This document shows positions 1 to 8,359 of a DNA stretch of 30,809 nucleotides, piece after piece. A program made the translations under genes and the position numbers. Origin of the DNA: Kordiimonas lipolytica (lineage in GTDB: Bacteria; Pseudomonadota; Alphaproteobacteria; Sphingomonadales; Kordiimonadaceae); the NCBI RefSeq assembly GCF_001550065.1, contig NZ_LRUB01000016.1, forward strand, positions 1 through 30,809, given 5' to 3'. The notes beneath the pieces were generated by a model. It saw nothing but the letters and a program-made list of their open reading frames with translations, was not told the origin of the DNA and made no database searches. Numbering within the stretch: position 1 is the first letter of the stretch; the number at the start of each line of letters is the position of its first letter.

Positions 1-26
1 TGAACCGCCCCGGGATTGTCGGAGGC
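1..26 (+). repeat. IS terminal inverted repeat (left in window, orfB end)
   Basis: The 26 bases match the reverse complement of 1296-1321 at 25 positions. The single difference is at base 19 (T here, C at the other end). This marks the transposase-distal tip of the IS3-family element. Confidence 0.9.
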
Positions 27-39
27 AGGTTGGTTTAAG

Positions 40-945
40 TTAAGCGGCCATGGGGCGTTCGTCCAGCATGGCGTAGTAATTTCTCTCAGCCTCGGCAGGT
101 GGAATGTTGCCGATTGGCTCCAGCAGGCGTCGATGATTGAACCAGTCGACCCATTCAAGCGTCGCAAATTCAACCATCTCAAATGACCGCCACGGCCCTC
201 GCCGATGGATGACTTCGGCCTTGTAGAGCCCGTTGATCGTCTCGGCGAGTGCGTTGTCGTAACTGTCCCCGACGCTGCCAACCGATGGTTCGATACCATC
301 TTCTGCCAAGCGTTCGGTGTATCGGATCGAGACATACTGGCTGCCCCGGTCACTGTGATGGATAAGCCCGCCTTTTCTTGCTGGCCTGCGGTCATGCAGA
401 GCCTGTTCAAGTGCGTCCAGCACAAAGCCCGTATGTGCCGTCCTGCTGACCCGCCAGCCAACGATGCGCCTGGCAAACACATCAATGACAAAAGCTACAT
501 AAACAAAGCCCTGCCATGTGGCGACATAAGTGAAGTCAGACACCCACAACATGTTGGGTGCCGGGGCATGGAACTCGCGGTTCACTTGGTCAAGTGGACA
601 AGGGGCTGACTTGTCGCTAAAGGTGGTGCGAACAGGCTTGCCTCGAATGGCGCCTTGTAGCCCCATCTCGCGCATCAGACGCTCGACTGTGCAGCGGGCC
701 ACATGAAAGCCTTCACGGCCGAGTTGACGCCATATTTTGCGGACACCGTAGACCAGAAAGTTCTCCTCAAAGACACGGGCAATCTCCGGCTTCAGTGCCA
801 TATCGCGCTGTGCCCGTGCAGACAGAAGTGACGGGTCACGGCGACAGGCCAGATGGTGGTGGTATGTGGATGGGGCGATCTGCAGCAAACGACAGATCGG
901 CTCGACCCCATACAGGTCCCGGTGCTCGTCGATAAAACTGATCAA
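40..945 (-). CDS. IS3-family transposase OrfB (DDE integrase domain)
   Basis: The 301-residue product is the catalytic half of an IS3-family transposase. An HTH_21-type region lies at about residues 40-100, followed by a retroviral-integrase-like core. The catalytic triad is visible as D137 (WVSDFTY), D199 (HHSDRGSQY) and E235 ([10 protein letters not shown]), giving the canonical DD(35)E spacing. The frame opens with TTG at 945-943 inside the orfA stop region (TTGA overlap) and is in the -1 frame relative to orfA. The active enzyme is therefore probably an OrfAB fusion made by programmed -1 frameshifting, as known for IS3 elements. No inactivating mutation is seen. Confidence 0.93.
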   Translation of the reverse strand: MISFIDEHRDLYGVEPICRLLQIAPSTYHHHLACRRDPSLLSARAQRDMALKPEIARVFEENFLVYGVRKIWRQLGREGFHVARCTVERLMREMGLQGAIRGKPVRTTFSDKSAPCPLDQVNREFHAPAPNMLWVSDFTYVATWQGFVYVAFVIDVFARRIVGWRVSRTAHTGFVLDALEQALHDRRPARKGGLIHHSDRGSQYVSIRYTERLAEDGIEPSVGSVGDSYDNALAETINGLYKAEVIHRRGPWRSFEMVEFATLEWVDWFNHRRLLEPIGNIPPAEAERNYYAMLDERPMAA

Positions 946-1268
946 CGTCTCAGTGGGCGGTCGAGCTCCGCCTGGGCAAAATAAGCCGATGCCTTGCGCA
1001 AGATCTCGTTGGCTTGCCTCAGTTCCCGGTTCTCCCGTTCAAGGGCCTTCAGCTTGTCGGCAACCTCGGTCGGCATACCAGCCCGCTGGCCGCTGTCCAC
1101 CTCTGCTTTCTTGACCCATTCGTTCAGGGTCTGAGGGACACAGCCAATCTTGCTGGAGATGGATACAATCGCTGCCCAACGGGACGGATAATCGCCCTCA
1201 TGGGAAAATACCATGCGGACCGCACGGTCGCGGACTTCAGGTGAAAATTTGTTCGTGGTCTTGCTCAT
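942..1268 (-). CDS. IS3-family transposase OrfA (helix-turn-helix protein)
   Basis: The 108-residue product contains an N-terminal helix-turn-helix (about residues 8-55, with [13 protein letters not shown] and [13 protein letters not shown]). A leucine-zipper-like coiled coil follows ([22 protein letters not shown], about 72-95). This is the DNA-binding and oligomerisation part of IS3 transposases. The ATG at 1268 has a good ribosome binding site (AAAAGGAG, a few bases upstream). Its stop overlaps the first codon of orfB. It lies 28 bp inside the right terminal repeat. Confidence 0.93.
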   Translation of the reverse strand: MSKTTNKFSPEVRDRAVRMVFSHEGDYPSRWAAIVSISSKIGCVPQTLNEWVKKAEVDSGQRAGMPTEVADKLKALERENRELRQANEILRKASAYFAQAELDRPLRR

Positions 1269-1295
1269 AATGGCTCCTTTTACTCAGAAGTTGGA

Positions 1296-1321
1296 GCCTC
1301 CGGCAATCCCGGGGCGGTTCA
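1296..1321 (-). repeat. IS terminal inverted repeat (right in window, orfA end)
   Basis: Partner of the repeat at 1-26. Its outermost three bases (TCA on the plus strand) read as TGA on the minus strand and form the stop codon of the interrupted OLD-family gene. Confidence 0.9.
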
Positions 1322-2578
1322 GTTGAGGTAGTTCTTGAAGCCAAGTCCACTTACTACAATGACATCAATCCCCATCTCTTCTGGTAGTTTACCATGCTTA
1401 TCTTTGAATAGCTTTTTGACGATAAGTTCGTCAGAAGGGCCTTCAACGAGTATTGCTTTTTGAGCCAATACAATTCGAAGAGTGTCATACCCTGGCAAAC
1501 GCTTAATGCGTTTGATTGTTCCTGCATCTAAGTCTTTTAGCCTTGTATAATTTGCCCCTATCAAGCAGAGCTTATCCATGCTCAGCTTATTTAAAACATA
1601 GGAATTGTGTGTGGTAAGGAATAGCTGCTTGCCTGCATGGTGTAGTTCAACGTAACTAATCAATTTATTCAGACTCATGTGCGACAAATGGTTTTCGGGC
1701 TCCTCGATCAACACAAGGTCCAGAGTATCTGCATTATTGTGAAGTGCTAGCTTGATCTGAATTTGACATTGTTCGCCTTTCCCGATGTGGGCAAAGGGTA
1801 CATCGTCCACGGCTAGGTGTAGGTTACTTTCCCAAGTTGAATTGGATTTCACGTCAGTAGTAATCTTGAGGCTTTTGGATGTGATCATGTGATCATTGTC
1901 TAGCGCCGCGTTTATTCGGACGACCTCAGCATCAGCATCAAATTGAGTTTTGGTTTGGCGATACGCAAAATTGAGTGTTGATCTAGATGCCTCGTTTAGG
2001 GTCTCATTGAGAATGTTATTGATATATTTGTTCTTGCCGAATGTTGGGTGCAACCTATCAGGTTCAACGCACAAGATCTTCGCGGGATTTACAAATTTGT
2101 TGAGCTTTCTCCATGCGAAGTCAAACCACTCAACTGAGTAAAACTCGGTAGGAAGAGAATTGACTTTTCCGTCTGCGAGTAATCTCCCATAGGTCGGTTC
2201 CAGTTCTGGGCTAATGCCAATTTTGACGAATATACCTGTGCAATTCTCGTTTAAACTGTTGTTGGTTCCCCTTAGCTCTTCAGGAGCATCTGCCAGGTAG
2301 GCCTCTATGAGGACCTCGGGTAATTTGTCGGCAGTCTTTTGGTCCTCGTTACTATCCAGAAATGCCTGAACCGTTTGATTGTTAAAAAACTCAGCAGTTA
2401 ATTCACCTGCAAGTGGGCGACCATGAATCGTACAGTTCATGCAAGCCTCGATCGCTTCAAGGAGCGTGCTTTTACCGCTGTCGTTGTCTCCTACGATGAT
2501 GTTGGTATCGCTGTTGAATTCAAAAGTGGCATTCTGGAATTTCTTGAAATTTCGTATAACCAATTTCTCGATATGCAC
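1319..2578 (-). pseudogene. OLD-family ATP-dependent nuclease, truncated by IS insertion
   Basis: The product starts with an ABC/SMC-like ATPase: HIEKLVIRNFKKFQN, then Walker A GDNDSGKST, with Walker B LVLIEEPENHLS and the following switch segment LFLTTHNSY near the end. A Toprim nuclease domain then begins (ILVEGPSDELIVKKLF). The order ATPase-Toprim is that of OLD family nucleases, usually about 550-700 residues. Here the Toprim domain stops after roughly 55 residues, where the IS begins; TGA at 1321-1319 is the IS terminus. The rest of the gene should lie left of the window. I chose GTG at 2578 because the family motif starts there and AAGGA precedes it; an upstream in-frame start at 2659 is possible. 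The region is clearly more AT-rich than the catabolic genes, suggesting horizontal origin. OLD nucleases include phage-defence proteins such as GajA. Confidence 0.85.
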
Positions 2579-2796
2579 GCTGATATCCTTGGTCTGAAGA
2601 ATGGTGGCTTTGCAAGAGACTATCGCATAAGTGCAAGGATAACAATCTAAGGGGTTCAAGTTAAGCTTGCCCTCAAGCGCACCTATCGAACGTCCCCTTC
2701 TGGCCGAATACTGCCTTTAGTGGGAAGCAAGGCAGCCTTTGGTGCATGAGGTTACCAGTGCCCGCCTTAGTAGATGTGGATTGAAGGCACGGAACC

Positions 2797-3045
2797 TTAG
2801 CTAGGCAATCCGTCATTACCATAAAGGAATTTGTCTGCGTTCGCCGCATCGGCTTGGCCTTCTGAGCTTGCATTGAATGCACGCTCTGCTTTTGTCATTC
2901 TGCTCAGTCTCAATATTGTCAGGCTAATACCTGTATGGTCATCTTTGTCATCATCAATTTCCTCATCTGTGATGACATCGATTTCCAACAACTGATTTAG
3001 CAGCATCCGTCTCGCATCAATGCGTGCTTGTTCATATTTGCTCAT
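2797..3045 (-). CDS. Small hypothetical protein upstream of the OLD-family gene
   Basis: An 82-residue acidic protein with no family I recognise. It has an N-terminal helical-looking segment (SKYEQARIDARRMLLNQLL), an acidic patch (DEEIDDDKDD) and a basic middle. The start at 3045 is preferred because GAGG lies 5 bases upstream; ATG at 3048 and 3069 are alternatives. It has the same strand and AT-rich composition as the OLD gene 218 bp downstream, so it may belong to the same acquired module. It could also be a chance frame. Confidence 0.4.
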   Translation of the reverse strand: MSKYEQARIDARRMLLNQLLEIDVITDEEIDDDKDDHTGISLTILRLSRMTKAERAFNASSEGQADAANADKFLYGNDGLPS

Positions 3046-3428
3046 CATGTCCTCTATTTTACAGGTCAAGATATAGTGCCTAAAGCAAGATCCTATATTG
3101 TTACAAACATATGGACTTTGGGCACGTAGTGCGAGATCTTATTCCCTTTCACTTCCTTGGGTAAGGGCACCATAACCGTCGTGATGCGCAAGGGACGTTG
3201 TTCGTCAGATAGCAGACACTCAGATTTCGAGATCGAAGGTCCCCTACTCGCCAGATGTGGTCATGCCTGTTTCGCTTTGAGGAACCACACGACATGCGGT
3301 CTGTCTTCAGCGGGGCAAGGGGGGGGGAGCCCCTGGAAGGTCTCATCGGGTGTTGCAACAAGGCGTGGCCTGTGGCTGAGAATTTGCTACATTGTGCGGC
3401 GGGCGAGCTTGGTAGAGGGGAGGATGGC
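3046..3428. other. Intergenic region with one copy of a hairpin repeat
   Basis: No convincing gene is present here. The region holds one copy of the imperfect repeat described at 3211-3264 and the leader of the permease gene. In-frame codons upstream of 3429 are open, but the protein-like sequence only starts at 3429. Confidence 0.6.
3211..3264 (+). repeat. Imperfect hairpin repeat, copy 1
   Basis: AGCAGACACTCAGA (3211-3224) and CTCGCCAG (3247-3254), followed by GTGG and CAT, recur at 26535-26589 with the same spacing to within one base. Between the conserved flanks this copy has a short inverted repeat (TTCGA/TCGAA at 3226-3237), while copy 2 has a different, longer hairpin. This is a structured repeat family or a boundary sequence; its identity is unknown. 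Confidence 0.55.
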
Positions 3429-4853
3429 ATGGCGGTTGAAAAGGACATTTCAGGGGAAGCGTATCTCGCGAAACGACAGCTGCGTGCCGGAACGGCGGGC
3501 TGGCCGCTGCTGGTTGGCCTTGGCGTCGCCTATGTCATCTCCGGCGATTTCGCGGGCTGGAATTTTGGTCTGGCGCAGGGTGGCTGGGGTGGGCTTTTGC
3601 TTGCCACGGCCCTGATGGCCGTCATGTATACTTCGATGGTTTTCTCCCTGGCTGAACTTTCAGCCACAATACCTGCCGCAGGTGGGGGCTATGGCTTTGC
3701 CCGGCGCGCGTTCGGCCCGCTCGGGGGATTTCTGACCGGCACGGCCATCTTGCTTGAATATGCTGTGGCACCCGCTGCCATTGCTGTCTTCGTGGGGGCC
3801 TATCTGGACAGCCTGATGGGTCTTTCCGGATGGCCGGTCTCCCTTGCTTTTTACCTTCTTTTTGTCGGTGTTCATCTATACGGCGTTGGGGAAGCGCTGA
3901 AGTTGATGTTTGTCATCACGGCGCTTGCGGTTGCGGCGTTGATAGTTTTCATTGTCGCCATGGTGCCGCATTTCCAAGTATCCAACCTGTTCGATATCGT
4001 GCCCACAGGCGACGCGGGTACCAGTAGTTTCCTGCCATTTGGCGTTTTGGGCATCTGGGCGGCGATCCCCTTTGGTATGTGGTTCTTTCTGGCCGTCGAG
4101 GGCGTGCCCTTAGCGGCGGAAGAAACCCGGGACCCGGCGCGCAACATGCCAAAGGGCATGATCGGCGCCATGCTGGTTCTGCTTGTTCTCGCGGCCCTGA
4201 TGTTGGTGTTGGCGCCTGGTGGCGGTGGGGCCGCGGCGATTTCAACCGCCGGTGATCCTCTTATCGCCGCCTTGGAAAGCCCGGCGGCCTATGGCGGTCC
4301 AACAATGGTTGGTACCATTGTCAATATCACAGGGCTGGCCGGGCTGACGGCCAGCTTCTTTTCCATCATATTTGCCTACTCGCGTCAGGTGTTCGCCTTG
4401 TCGCGGGCGGGGTATATCCCGCGCTTCCTGTCGCTGACATCGAAGCGCAAGACCCCCCATTATGCCCTGGTCATCCCCGGCACGCTCGGTTTTCTGCTGT
4501 CGCTCACCGGGGAAGGAGATCTTCTGATCCTGATCGCGGTGTTCGGGGCGTCCATATCCTATGTGCTGATGATGGCCGCACATATTGTCCTGCGGATCAA
4601 GGAGCCCGACATGGCGCGGCCCTACCGGACGCCCGGGGGCACCTTTACATCTGGTTTAGCCCTTGTTCTTGCCGTGCTGGCTTTGTTGGCCGGTGTGCTG
4701 GTGAACCCCGTGGTCATTCAATATGCCGCAGGCTTCTATGTCATCATGGTCCTCTATTTCATGCTGGTGAGCCGGCACAGGCTGGTGGCCCATGCGCCAG
4801 AGGAAGAATTCGCCTTGATTGAAGAGGCTGAGCGGGGGCTTGCTGGCAACTAG
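3429..4853 (+). CDS. APC-superfamily permease, ethanolamine permease-like
   Basis: The 474-residue polytopic membrane protein has about 12 hydrophobic segments. The N-terminal part (VISGDFAGWNFGLAQGG, then FSLAELSATIPAAGGGYGFA) resembles the ethanolamine transporter branch of the amino acid-polyamine-organocation superfamily. The conserved cytoplasmic loop EETRDPARNMPKG is present. The ATG at 3429 is chosen because AGAGGGGAGG lies just upstream; the open frame from 3255 adds no family-like sequence. The likely substrate is ethanolamine or a related small amine or amino acid, taken up by proton or ion coupling. It is convergent with the hydrolase gene, 33 bp away. None of the shared 16-bp elements lies in front of it, so regulon membership is unproven. 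Confidence 0.85.
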   Translation: MAVEKDISGEAYLAKRQLRAGTAGWPLLVGLGVAYVISGDFAGWNFGLAQGGWGGLLLATALMAVMYTSMVFSLAELSATIPAAGGGYGFARRAFGPLGGFLTGTAILLEYAVAPAAIAVFVGAYLDSLMGLSGWPVSLAFYLLFVGVHLYGVGEALKLMFVITALAVAALIVFIVAMVPHFQVSNLFDIVPTGDAGTSSFLPFGVLGIWAAIPFGMWFFLAVEGVPLAAEETRDPARNMPKGMIGAMLVLLVLAALMLVLAPGGGGAAAISTAGDPLIAALESPAAYGGPTMVGTIVNITGLAGLTASFFSIIFAYSRQVFALSRAGYIPRFLSLTSKRKTPHYALVIPGTLGFLLSLTGEGDLLILIAVFGASISYVLMMAAHIVLRIKEPDMARPYRTPGGTFTSGLALVLAVLALLAGVLVNPVVIQYAAGFYVIMVLYFMLVSRHRLVAHAPEEEFALIEEAERGLAGN

Positions 4854-4886
4854 CCGATTGATTGCCCGCGCAGGCGAAGGGACGAT

Positions 4887-5762
4887 CTAAGGGTGCTTTC
4901 CGGCCACGAGTGGCTGGCCGTTTTCTCCGCGCATATGTTCGGCGAAGAACCTGACGGCAGGGGCGACGAGGGGTCGGCAGTCGTGGCCGGCACCTGGAAT
5001 TTCCTCAAGGGATACGGCCAGGTCTTGGGCCTGCCAGTTTTTATAGAGCGTATGCAGCCGGTCGATCCGGGTGACGCCGGCGTCATTGGCGCCGGGCATC
5101 CATTTGCCGCGACCGGGGCGATGGGTGATGGCATCGGTGTTTGTGTCTTCGCGGCCGACGAGAAGCTGTGCAGGCACCTGTCTCATGGCGGCCAAATCCA
5201 GAGACTTGCCAAACAAGTCTTCCATATTGCGGGTGCCGACCCACCAGTCCTGGCCCTGATCCAGGATGGTCACGGAACCGGGTGCCGCGATCGAGACAGC
5301 GGACAGCCGGTCAGGGTGCAGATAGAAGAAGCGGTGGGCAAAATGGGCGCCGCCAGAGAAGCCAAACAGCGCGAACCTGTCCACATTGATGCCATAGAGC
5401 GTGGCGGCTTCCTCGATCATCTGCAAGAGCAGCAGGTCGAAGCGGATATCGCGGTAGGCGATATATTTATAATTGTCATTGTCCTGGCGGTCGGCGATGC
5501 CCGAGGGGAACAGGGGGGCAAGGACGATCAGCTTCTCTTTTTCTGCGAGATCCGCGAACTGCATGCGGATGTCCTGATAGTCCCGGTCACTGCTGTGGAC
5601 AGCGACCAGCAAACGATATCCCTCAGGACCGTCCTTGAGGATCGACCGGGGGGCGTAGGTGCAGAATGAAAAGCGTTGGTCATGTTGGCAGGCGATGGTG
5701 GTCGACGCCCCCAGATAGTAACCGGATAATTGATAATTGTATTCTGTCGTCTGACCAGGCAC
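4887..5762 (-). CDS. Alpha/beta hydrolase (esterase/peptidase-like)
   Basis: The 291-residue protein has an alpha/beta-hydrolase core without a clear signal peptide. The nucleophile elbow GFSGG (S136) follows a conserved region resembling PHB-depolymerase/esterase-like hydrolases (LLVAVHSSDRD, then LIVLAPLFPSG). An acidic residue in GREDTNTD (D206 or D210) and H260 in GAGHD complete a plausible Ser-Asp-His triad. The start is GTG at 5762 with GGGGAG upstream. The gene is transcribed divergently from the TonB receptor, and one of the five shared 16-bp elements (5826-5841) sits upstream in its orientation. It therefore likely serves the same substrate, for example by opening an ester bond in the imported compound. 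The exact bond is unknown. Confidence 0.82.
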   Translation of the reverse strand: MPGQTTEYNYQLSGYYLGASTTIACQHDQRFSFCTYAPRSILKDGPEGYRLLVAVHSSDRDYQDIRMQFADLAEKEKLIVLAPLFPSGIADRQDNDNYKYIAYRDIRFDLLLLQMIEEAATLYGINVDRFALFGFSGGAHFAHRFFYLHPDRLSAVSIAAPGSVTILDQGQDWWVGTRNMEDLFGKSLDLAAMRQVPAQLLVGREDTNTDAITHRPGRGKWMPGANDAGVTRIDRLHTLYKNWQAQDLAVSLEEIPGAGHDCRPLVAPAVRFFAEHMRGENGQPLVAGKHP

Positions 5763-5825
5763 AGCCGGTAACTCCCCAATAAAGAATATAACACTGAACA
5801 GTAGCCCTTGATTCGAGCCTCATAA

Positions 5826-5841
5826 AAATAGTCGCCAATAA
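5826..5841 (-). promoter_or_regulatory. Shared operator/promoter element, site A (for 4887-5762 hydrolase)
   Basis: On the minus strand this reads TTATTGGCGACTATTT, matching the consensus AAATTGGCTACTATTT at 13 of 16 positions. It lies about 64 bases upstream of the hydrolase start and points towards it. Confidence 0.6.
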
Positions 5842-6028
5842 TGGCTATAAAATCAAGAATATTTTACGTCATTCGGGCCGATTTGAGGGAAAATTAGTGT
5901 CGATGGAAGCAATATATCGCAGATTTCTTTGATTTTTATGTAAATTAACTACATGAAAAATATACATAATTTTTTGCACGGTCGCAATTTTCAGGTGTGG
6001 CACCAATTTGGCGTTGAAAAAGGCTACG

Positions 6029-6044
6029 AAAATGGCTACTATTT
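6029..6044 (+). promoter_or_regulatory. Shared operator/promoter element, site B (for TonB receptor)
   Basis: It reads AAAATGGCTACTATTT, 15 of 16 to the consensus, and lies 73 bases before the chosen receptor start. Its TACTAT could itself act as a -10 hexamer. Confidence 0.65.
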
Positions 6045-6117
6045 TATAAATCAGTTACGAGGAACCGCTTTCATGCGTGCTTGGGAATTTATAAATTGTT
6101 CTTTAGGGAGAAGAGAC

Positions 6118-8256
6118 ATGTTTTGTCTGTCAGGTGAAAAGCTGATGAGGTCTGCATCGGTGATCGCCATTTCAGTTGTGGGGCTGCCCGCTGCCGTTTC
6201 GGCACAGGATGCCGGGGCGTCCGACGGGGCGTTGATGGAGGAGATTGTTATCTCCGGCTCACGTTTGCCGGCATCCATTGAATCCATGCCGGGGTCGGTT
6301 ACTATTATTGGCGAGGAAGAGCTTGGTAAGCAGCTTGCCGTGACGACAGACCTTGAGGCAATTCTGGGGCAGTTGGTGCCGGGTATGGGGACGAGCTCTG
6401 CGTCGCCCGCCAACTTCACCACCAGCCTGCGCGGCCGCAAGCCGGTGGTCTTCATTGACGGCGTGCCAATCACGCCGACACTCAATGATGTTGGCCGCGA
6501 GCTGCGCCTGATTGATCCGGCCGTCATTCAGCGCATTGAAGTGGTGCGTGGTTCGTCCGCTCTCTATGGCAACAGTGCCGGGGCCGGCTTCATCAACTAT
6601 ATCACCGGGCCAGGCAGGAAGGGCGAAAGCACTTTCACAACGGAAGTAGGGACGCAATTTTCCCTGACTGACCTTGGCAACGGGTTCCGTCCTTCCATCC
6701 GCCAGTCCATGAGCGGCGGGGGTGACAGCATCGATTATGTGGCGTCTGGCTACTATGAAAAAGTTGGCGGCTTCTTTGATGCCGACGGCGACCGGATCGC
6801 GCCTATTCCAAATGGCTTCAGCGGCCTCGCGGATTCCGACATCTATAGCCTTTATGGCAAGATTGGTTTCGATTTTGCCGAAGATCAGCGCCTTGAGGCC
6901 AGCATCAACAAATATCGCCAGAAGCAGGACACCGATTACACGTTGCTCGCTGGGGACGTGTCTGAAGGTATCAAGGCGACAGCCATTCCCAAGGATGGCA
7001 CGGAGATCGAGGAAGCTGACCAGTTTCACAGCAACCTTGTCGGCACGCTGACCTATACTCATGACGATATCATGGGCACGGGGTTGACGCTTCAGGGATA
7101 TTATCAGCGGTCGAAAAGCGTGTTCGACTATAACCCGAACCGTTTCCCGCTGACGGACAAGGCGTCAGCCCAGTCTGACACTGAATCCAAAAAATATGGC
7201 TTCCGCCTTGACCTGCGCACGCCGCTTGATTTCCTGTCGGATGGTGCCGAGCTGTTGTGGGGGGCGGACTATCTGCATGATGACACGGTCACCGGTCTTG
7301 TTGATGGTCGTGAGTTTGCACCCACCCAGGTTCTGAAAAGCCGTGCTGTGTTTGGTCAGTTGTTCATGCCGCTCTTTGATAAGCTCACGCTGACTGCGGG
7401 GGTCCGCCATGAAAAAGCTGACCTGACGATTGAGGATTTCACATCGCTGTTCACGTTGGCGGAAATTACCGGCGGCACGCTTGAGTATTCCGCAACGCCG
7501 GTGAATATCGGCCTGACCTATGATGTTTCCGATACGGTGAGCCTGTTTGGTGGCTTCTCGCAGGGCTTCGAGGTGGCGAGCGTTGGTCGTGTACTGCGGT
7601 CATACCCGGTGGATGTGAATGTTGTGATCCTGGATCCGGAACCCAACCTGATCGATAGCTATGAAGGTGGTGTGCGGACGCATTTCGAGAATTTCTCGAC
7701 CGAGCTTGCGGTGTTCTACACCACATCCACGAATGCGCTGACCTTTAGCCCCGACCCGAACAACCCGGCCAACAATGTGATCGAGCAACGGACGGCTGAT
7801 GAAGTGTATGGCATCGAATTTACCTTCAATGCGGATCTTTCCGACACCTGGCGGGTTGGTGGCAGCTATACCTGGCTTGAGGGCAAGGAAGACCGCGATC
7901 TGGACGGCACGTTCGAACGCTATATCCAGCATCGCCGTATCCCGCCACGCAAGATCACAGGTTATGTGGAGCATGATTTTGCCGATACGTGGAGCGTGCG
8001 CGTGCAGGGCCTCTATTCCGGGTCGAGGAAGAAATTCCCGGGCAGCACGGCCTTCTGGGAAGGCGATGTGAATGACTGGTTCCTGCTGGATGTGAGCGTT
8101 TCAGGCGAAGTGGGGCCAGGTACGCTGATTATTGGGGTTAATAATGCGCTGAATACCGACTATTTCACGCATATCTCCGAAACAGCGCAGCGGGATGACC
8201 GCTATTCCAAGGCTCCTGGTGCCACGGCATCGATCCGGTATCGCATCAGTTACTAA
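6118..8256 (+). CDS. TonB-dependent outer-membrane receptor
   Basis: The 712-residue product has an N-terminal signal peptide (basic start, hydrophobic core, cleavage likely after AVSAQ near residue 30). A TonB-box-like stretch (EEIVISGSR, about 41-49) and a plug domain (about 50-166, with LRGRKPVVFIDGVP and IEVVRGSSALYGNSAGAG) follow. The rest is a 22-strand-type barrel ending in an aromatic residue (RYRISY). It imports a scarce ligand, typically a ferric chelate, across the outer membrane using TonB energy. The start at 6118 is chosen because AGGGAGAAGAG precedes it and it begins the signal peptide; the open frame from 5953 runs through regulatory DNA. It is followed by a PepSY membrane protein and an ABC transporter, as expected for a complete uptake route. 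No N-terminal signalling extension is evident. Confidence 0.93.
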   Translation: MFCLSGEKLMRSASVIAISVVGLPAAVSAQDAGASDGALMEEIVISGSRLPASIESMPGSVTIIGEEELGKQLAVTTDLEAILGQLVPGMGTSSASPANFTTSLRGRKPVVFIDGVPITPTLNDVGRELRLIDPAVIQRIEVVRGSSALYGNSAGAGFINYITGPGRKGESTFTTEVGTQFSLTDLGNGFRPSIRQSMSGGGDSIDYVASGYYEKVGGFFDADGDRIAPIPNGFSGLADSDIYSLYGKIGFDFAEDQRLEASINKYRQKQDTDYTLLAGDVSEGIKATAIPKDGTEIEEADQFHSNLVGTLTYTHDDIMGTGLTLQGYYQRSKSVFDYNPNRFPLTDKASAQSDTESKKYGFRLDLRTPLDFLSDGAELLWGADYLHDDTVTGLVDGREFAPTQVLKSRAVFGQLFMPLFDKLTLTAGVRHEKADLTIEDFTSLFTLAEITGGTLEYSATPVNIGLTYDVSDTVSLFGGFSQGFEVASVGRVLRSYPVDVNVVILDPEPNLIDSYEGGVRTHFENFSTELAVFYTTSTNALTFSPDPNNPANNVIEQRTADEVYGIEFTFNADLSDTWRVGGSYTWLEGKEDRDLDGTFERYIQHRRIPPRKITGYVEHDFADTWSVRVQGLYSGSRKKFPGSTAFWEGDVNDWFLLDVSVSGEVGPGTLIIGVNNALNTDYFTHISETAQRDDRYSKAPGATASIRYRISY

Positions 8257-8275
8257 GGCGGTTCCTCTACCCCCA

Positions 8276-8331
8276 CCCTCGACATGAGGGCCCCTCCCCG
8301 TGCCCACCTCGATTATAATTGGGGTGGGCAC
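8276..8331 (+). terminator. Tandem hairpins between receptor and PepSY gene
   Basis: CCCTC/GAGGG (8276-8290) is followed by a perfect 9-bp stem GTGCCCACC/GGTGGGCAC (8300-8308 and 8323-8331) and CCCCTTTCTT. The weak T-run suggests a partial terminator or an mRNA-stabilising element that lowers expression of the downstream gene, rather than a strict stop. The C-rich 5' part could also pair alternatively with the last G-rich arm. Confidence 0.5.
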
Positions 8332-8359
8332 CCCTTTCTTGAGTGGAGAGTGCAGGCAA

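Larger units (their letters stand above)
1..1321 (-). mobile_element. IS3-family insertion sequence (complete, about 1.32 kb)
   Basis: The element is bounded by 26-bp terminal inverted repeats at 1-26 and 1296-1321 that differ at one position; both ends begin TGAACCGCCCCGGGATTG when read inwards. It carries overlapping orfA and orfB on the minus strand, the classical IS3 organisation. The left end coincides with the window edge, so the target-site duplication cannot be checked. The right end lies inside an OLD-family gene, which it interrupts. Both transposase frames are intact, so the copy looks recent and potentially active. Confidence 0.93.
5763..6117. other. Divergent regulatory region between hydrolase and TonB receptor
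   Basis: The region is AT-rich compared with its flanks. It contains a shared element for the leftward hydrolase (5826-5841) and one for the rightward receptor (6029-6044). Degenerate relatives of the element also occur, such as ATGGCTATAAAA just right of 5840, TTTGGCGTTGAAA near 6007 and AAGGCTACGAAAA near 6019. The frame of the receptor happens to stay open through it, but it is best read as regulatory DNA. Confidence 0.65.

Noticed and set aside
205..609. Plus-strand frame inside the IS
   Set aside because: Shadow of orfB, with no features of its own.
3255..3428. N-terminal extension of the permease
   Set aside because: It is not hydrophobic or family-like, and a strong ribosome binding site lies directly before 3429.
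4893..5669. 258-codon plus-strand frame opposite the 4887-5762 hydrolase
   Set aside because: No family features, while the minus strand encodes an intact catalytic triad.
5953..6117. N-terminal extension of the TonB receptor as a signalling or transducer domain
   Set aside because: The extension contains the shared regulatory element, lacks the fold-like pattern of secretin/TonB N-terminal domains, and precedes the true signal peptide.
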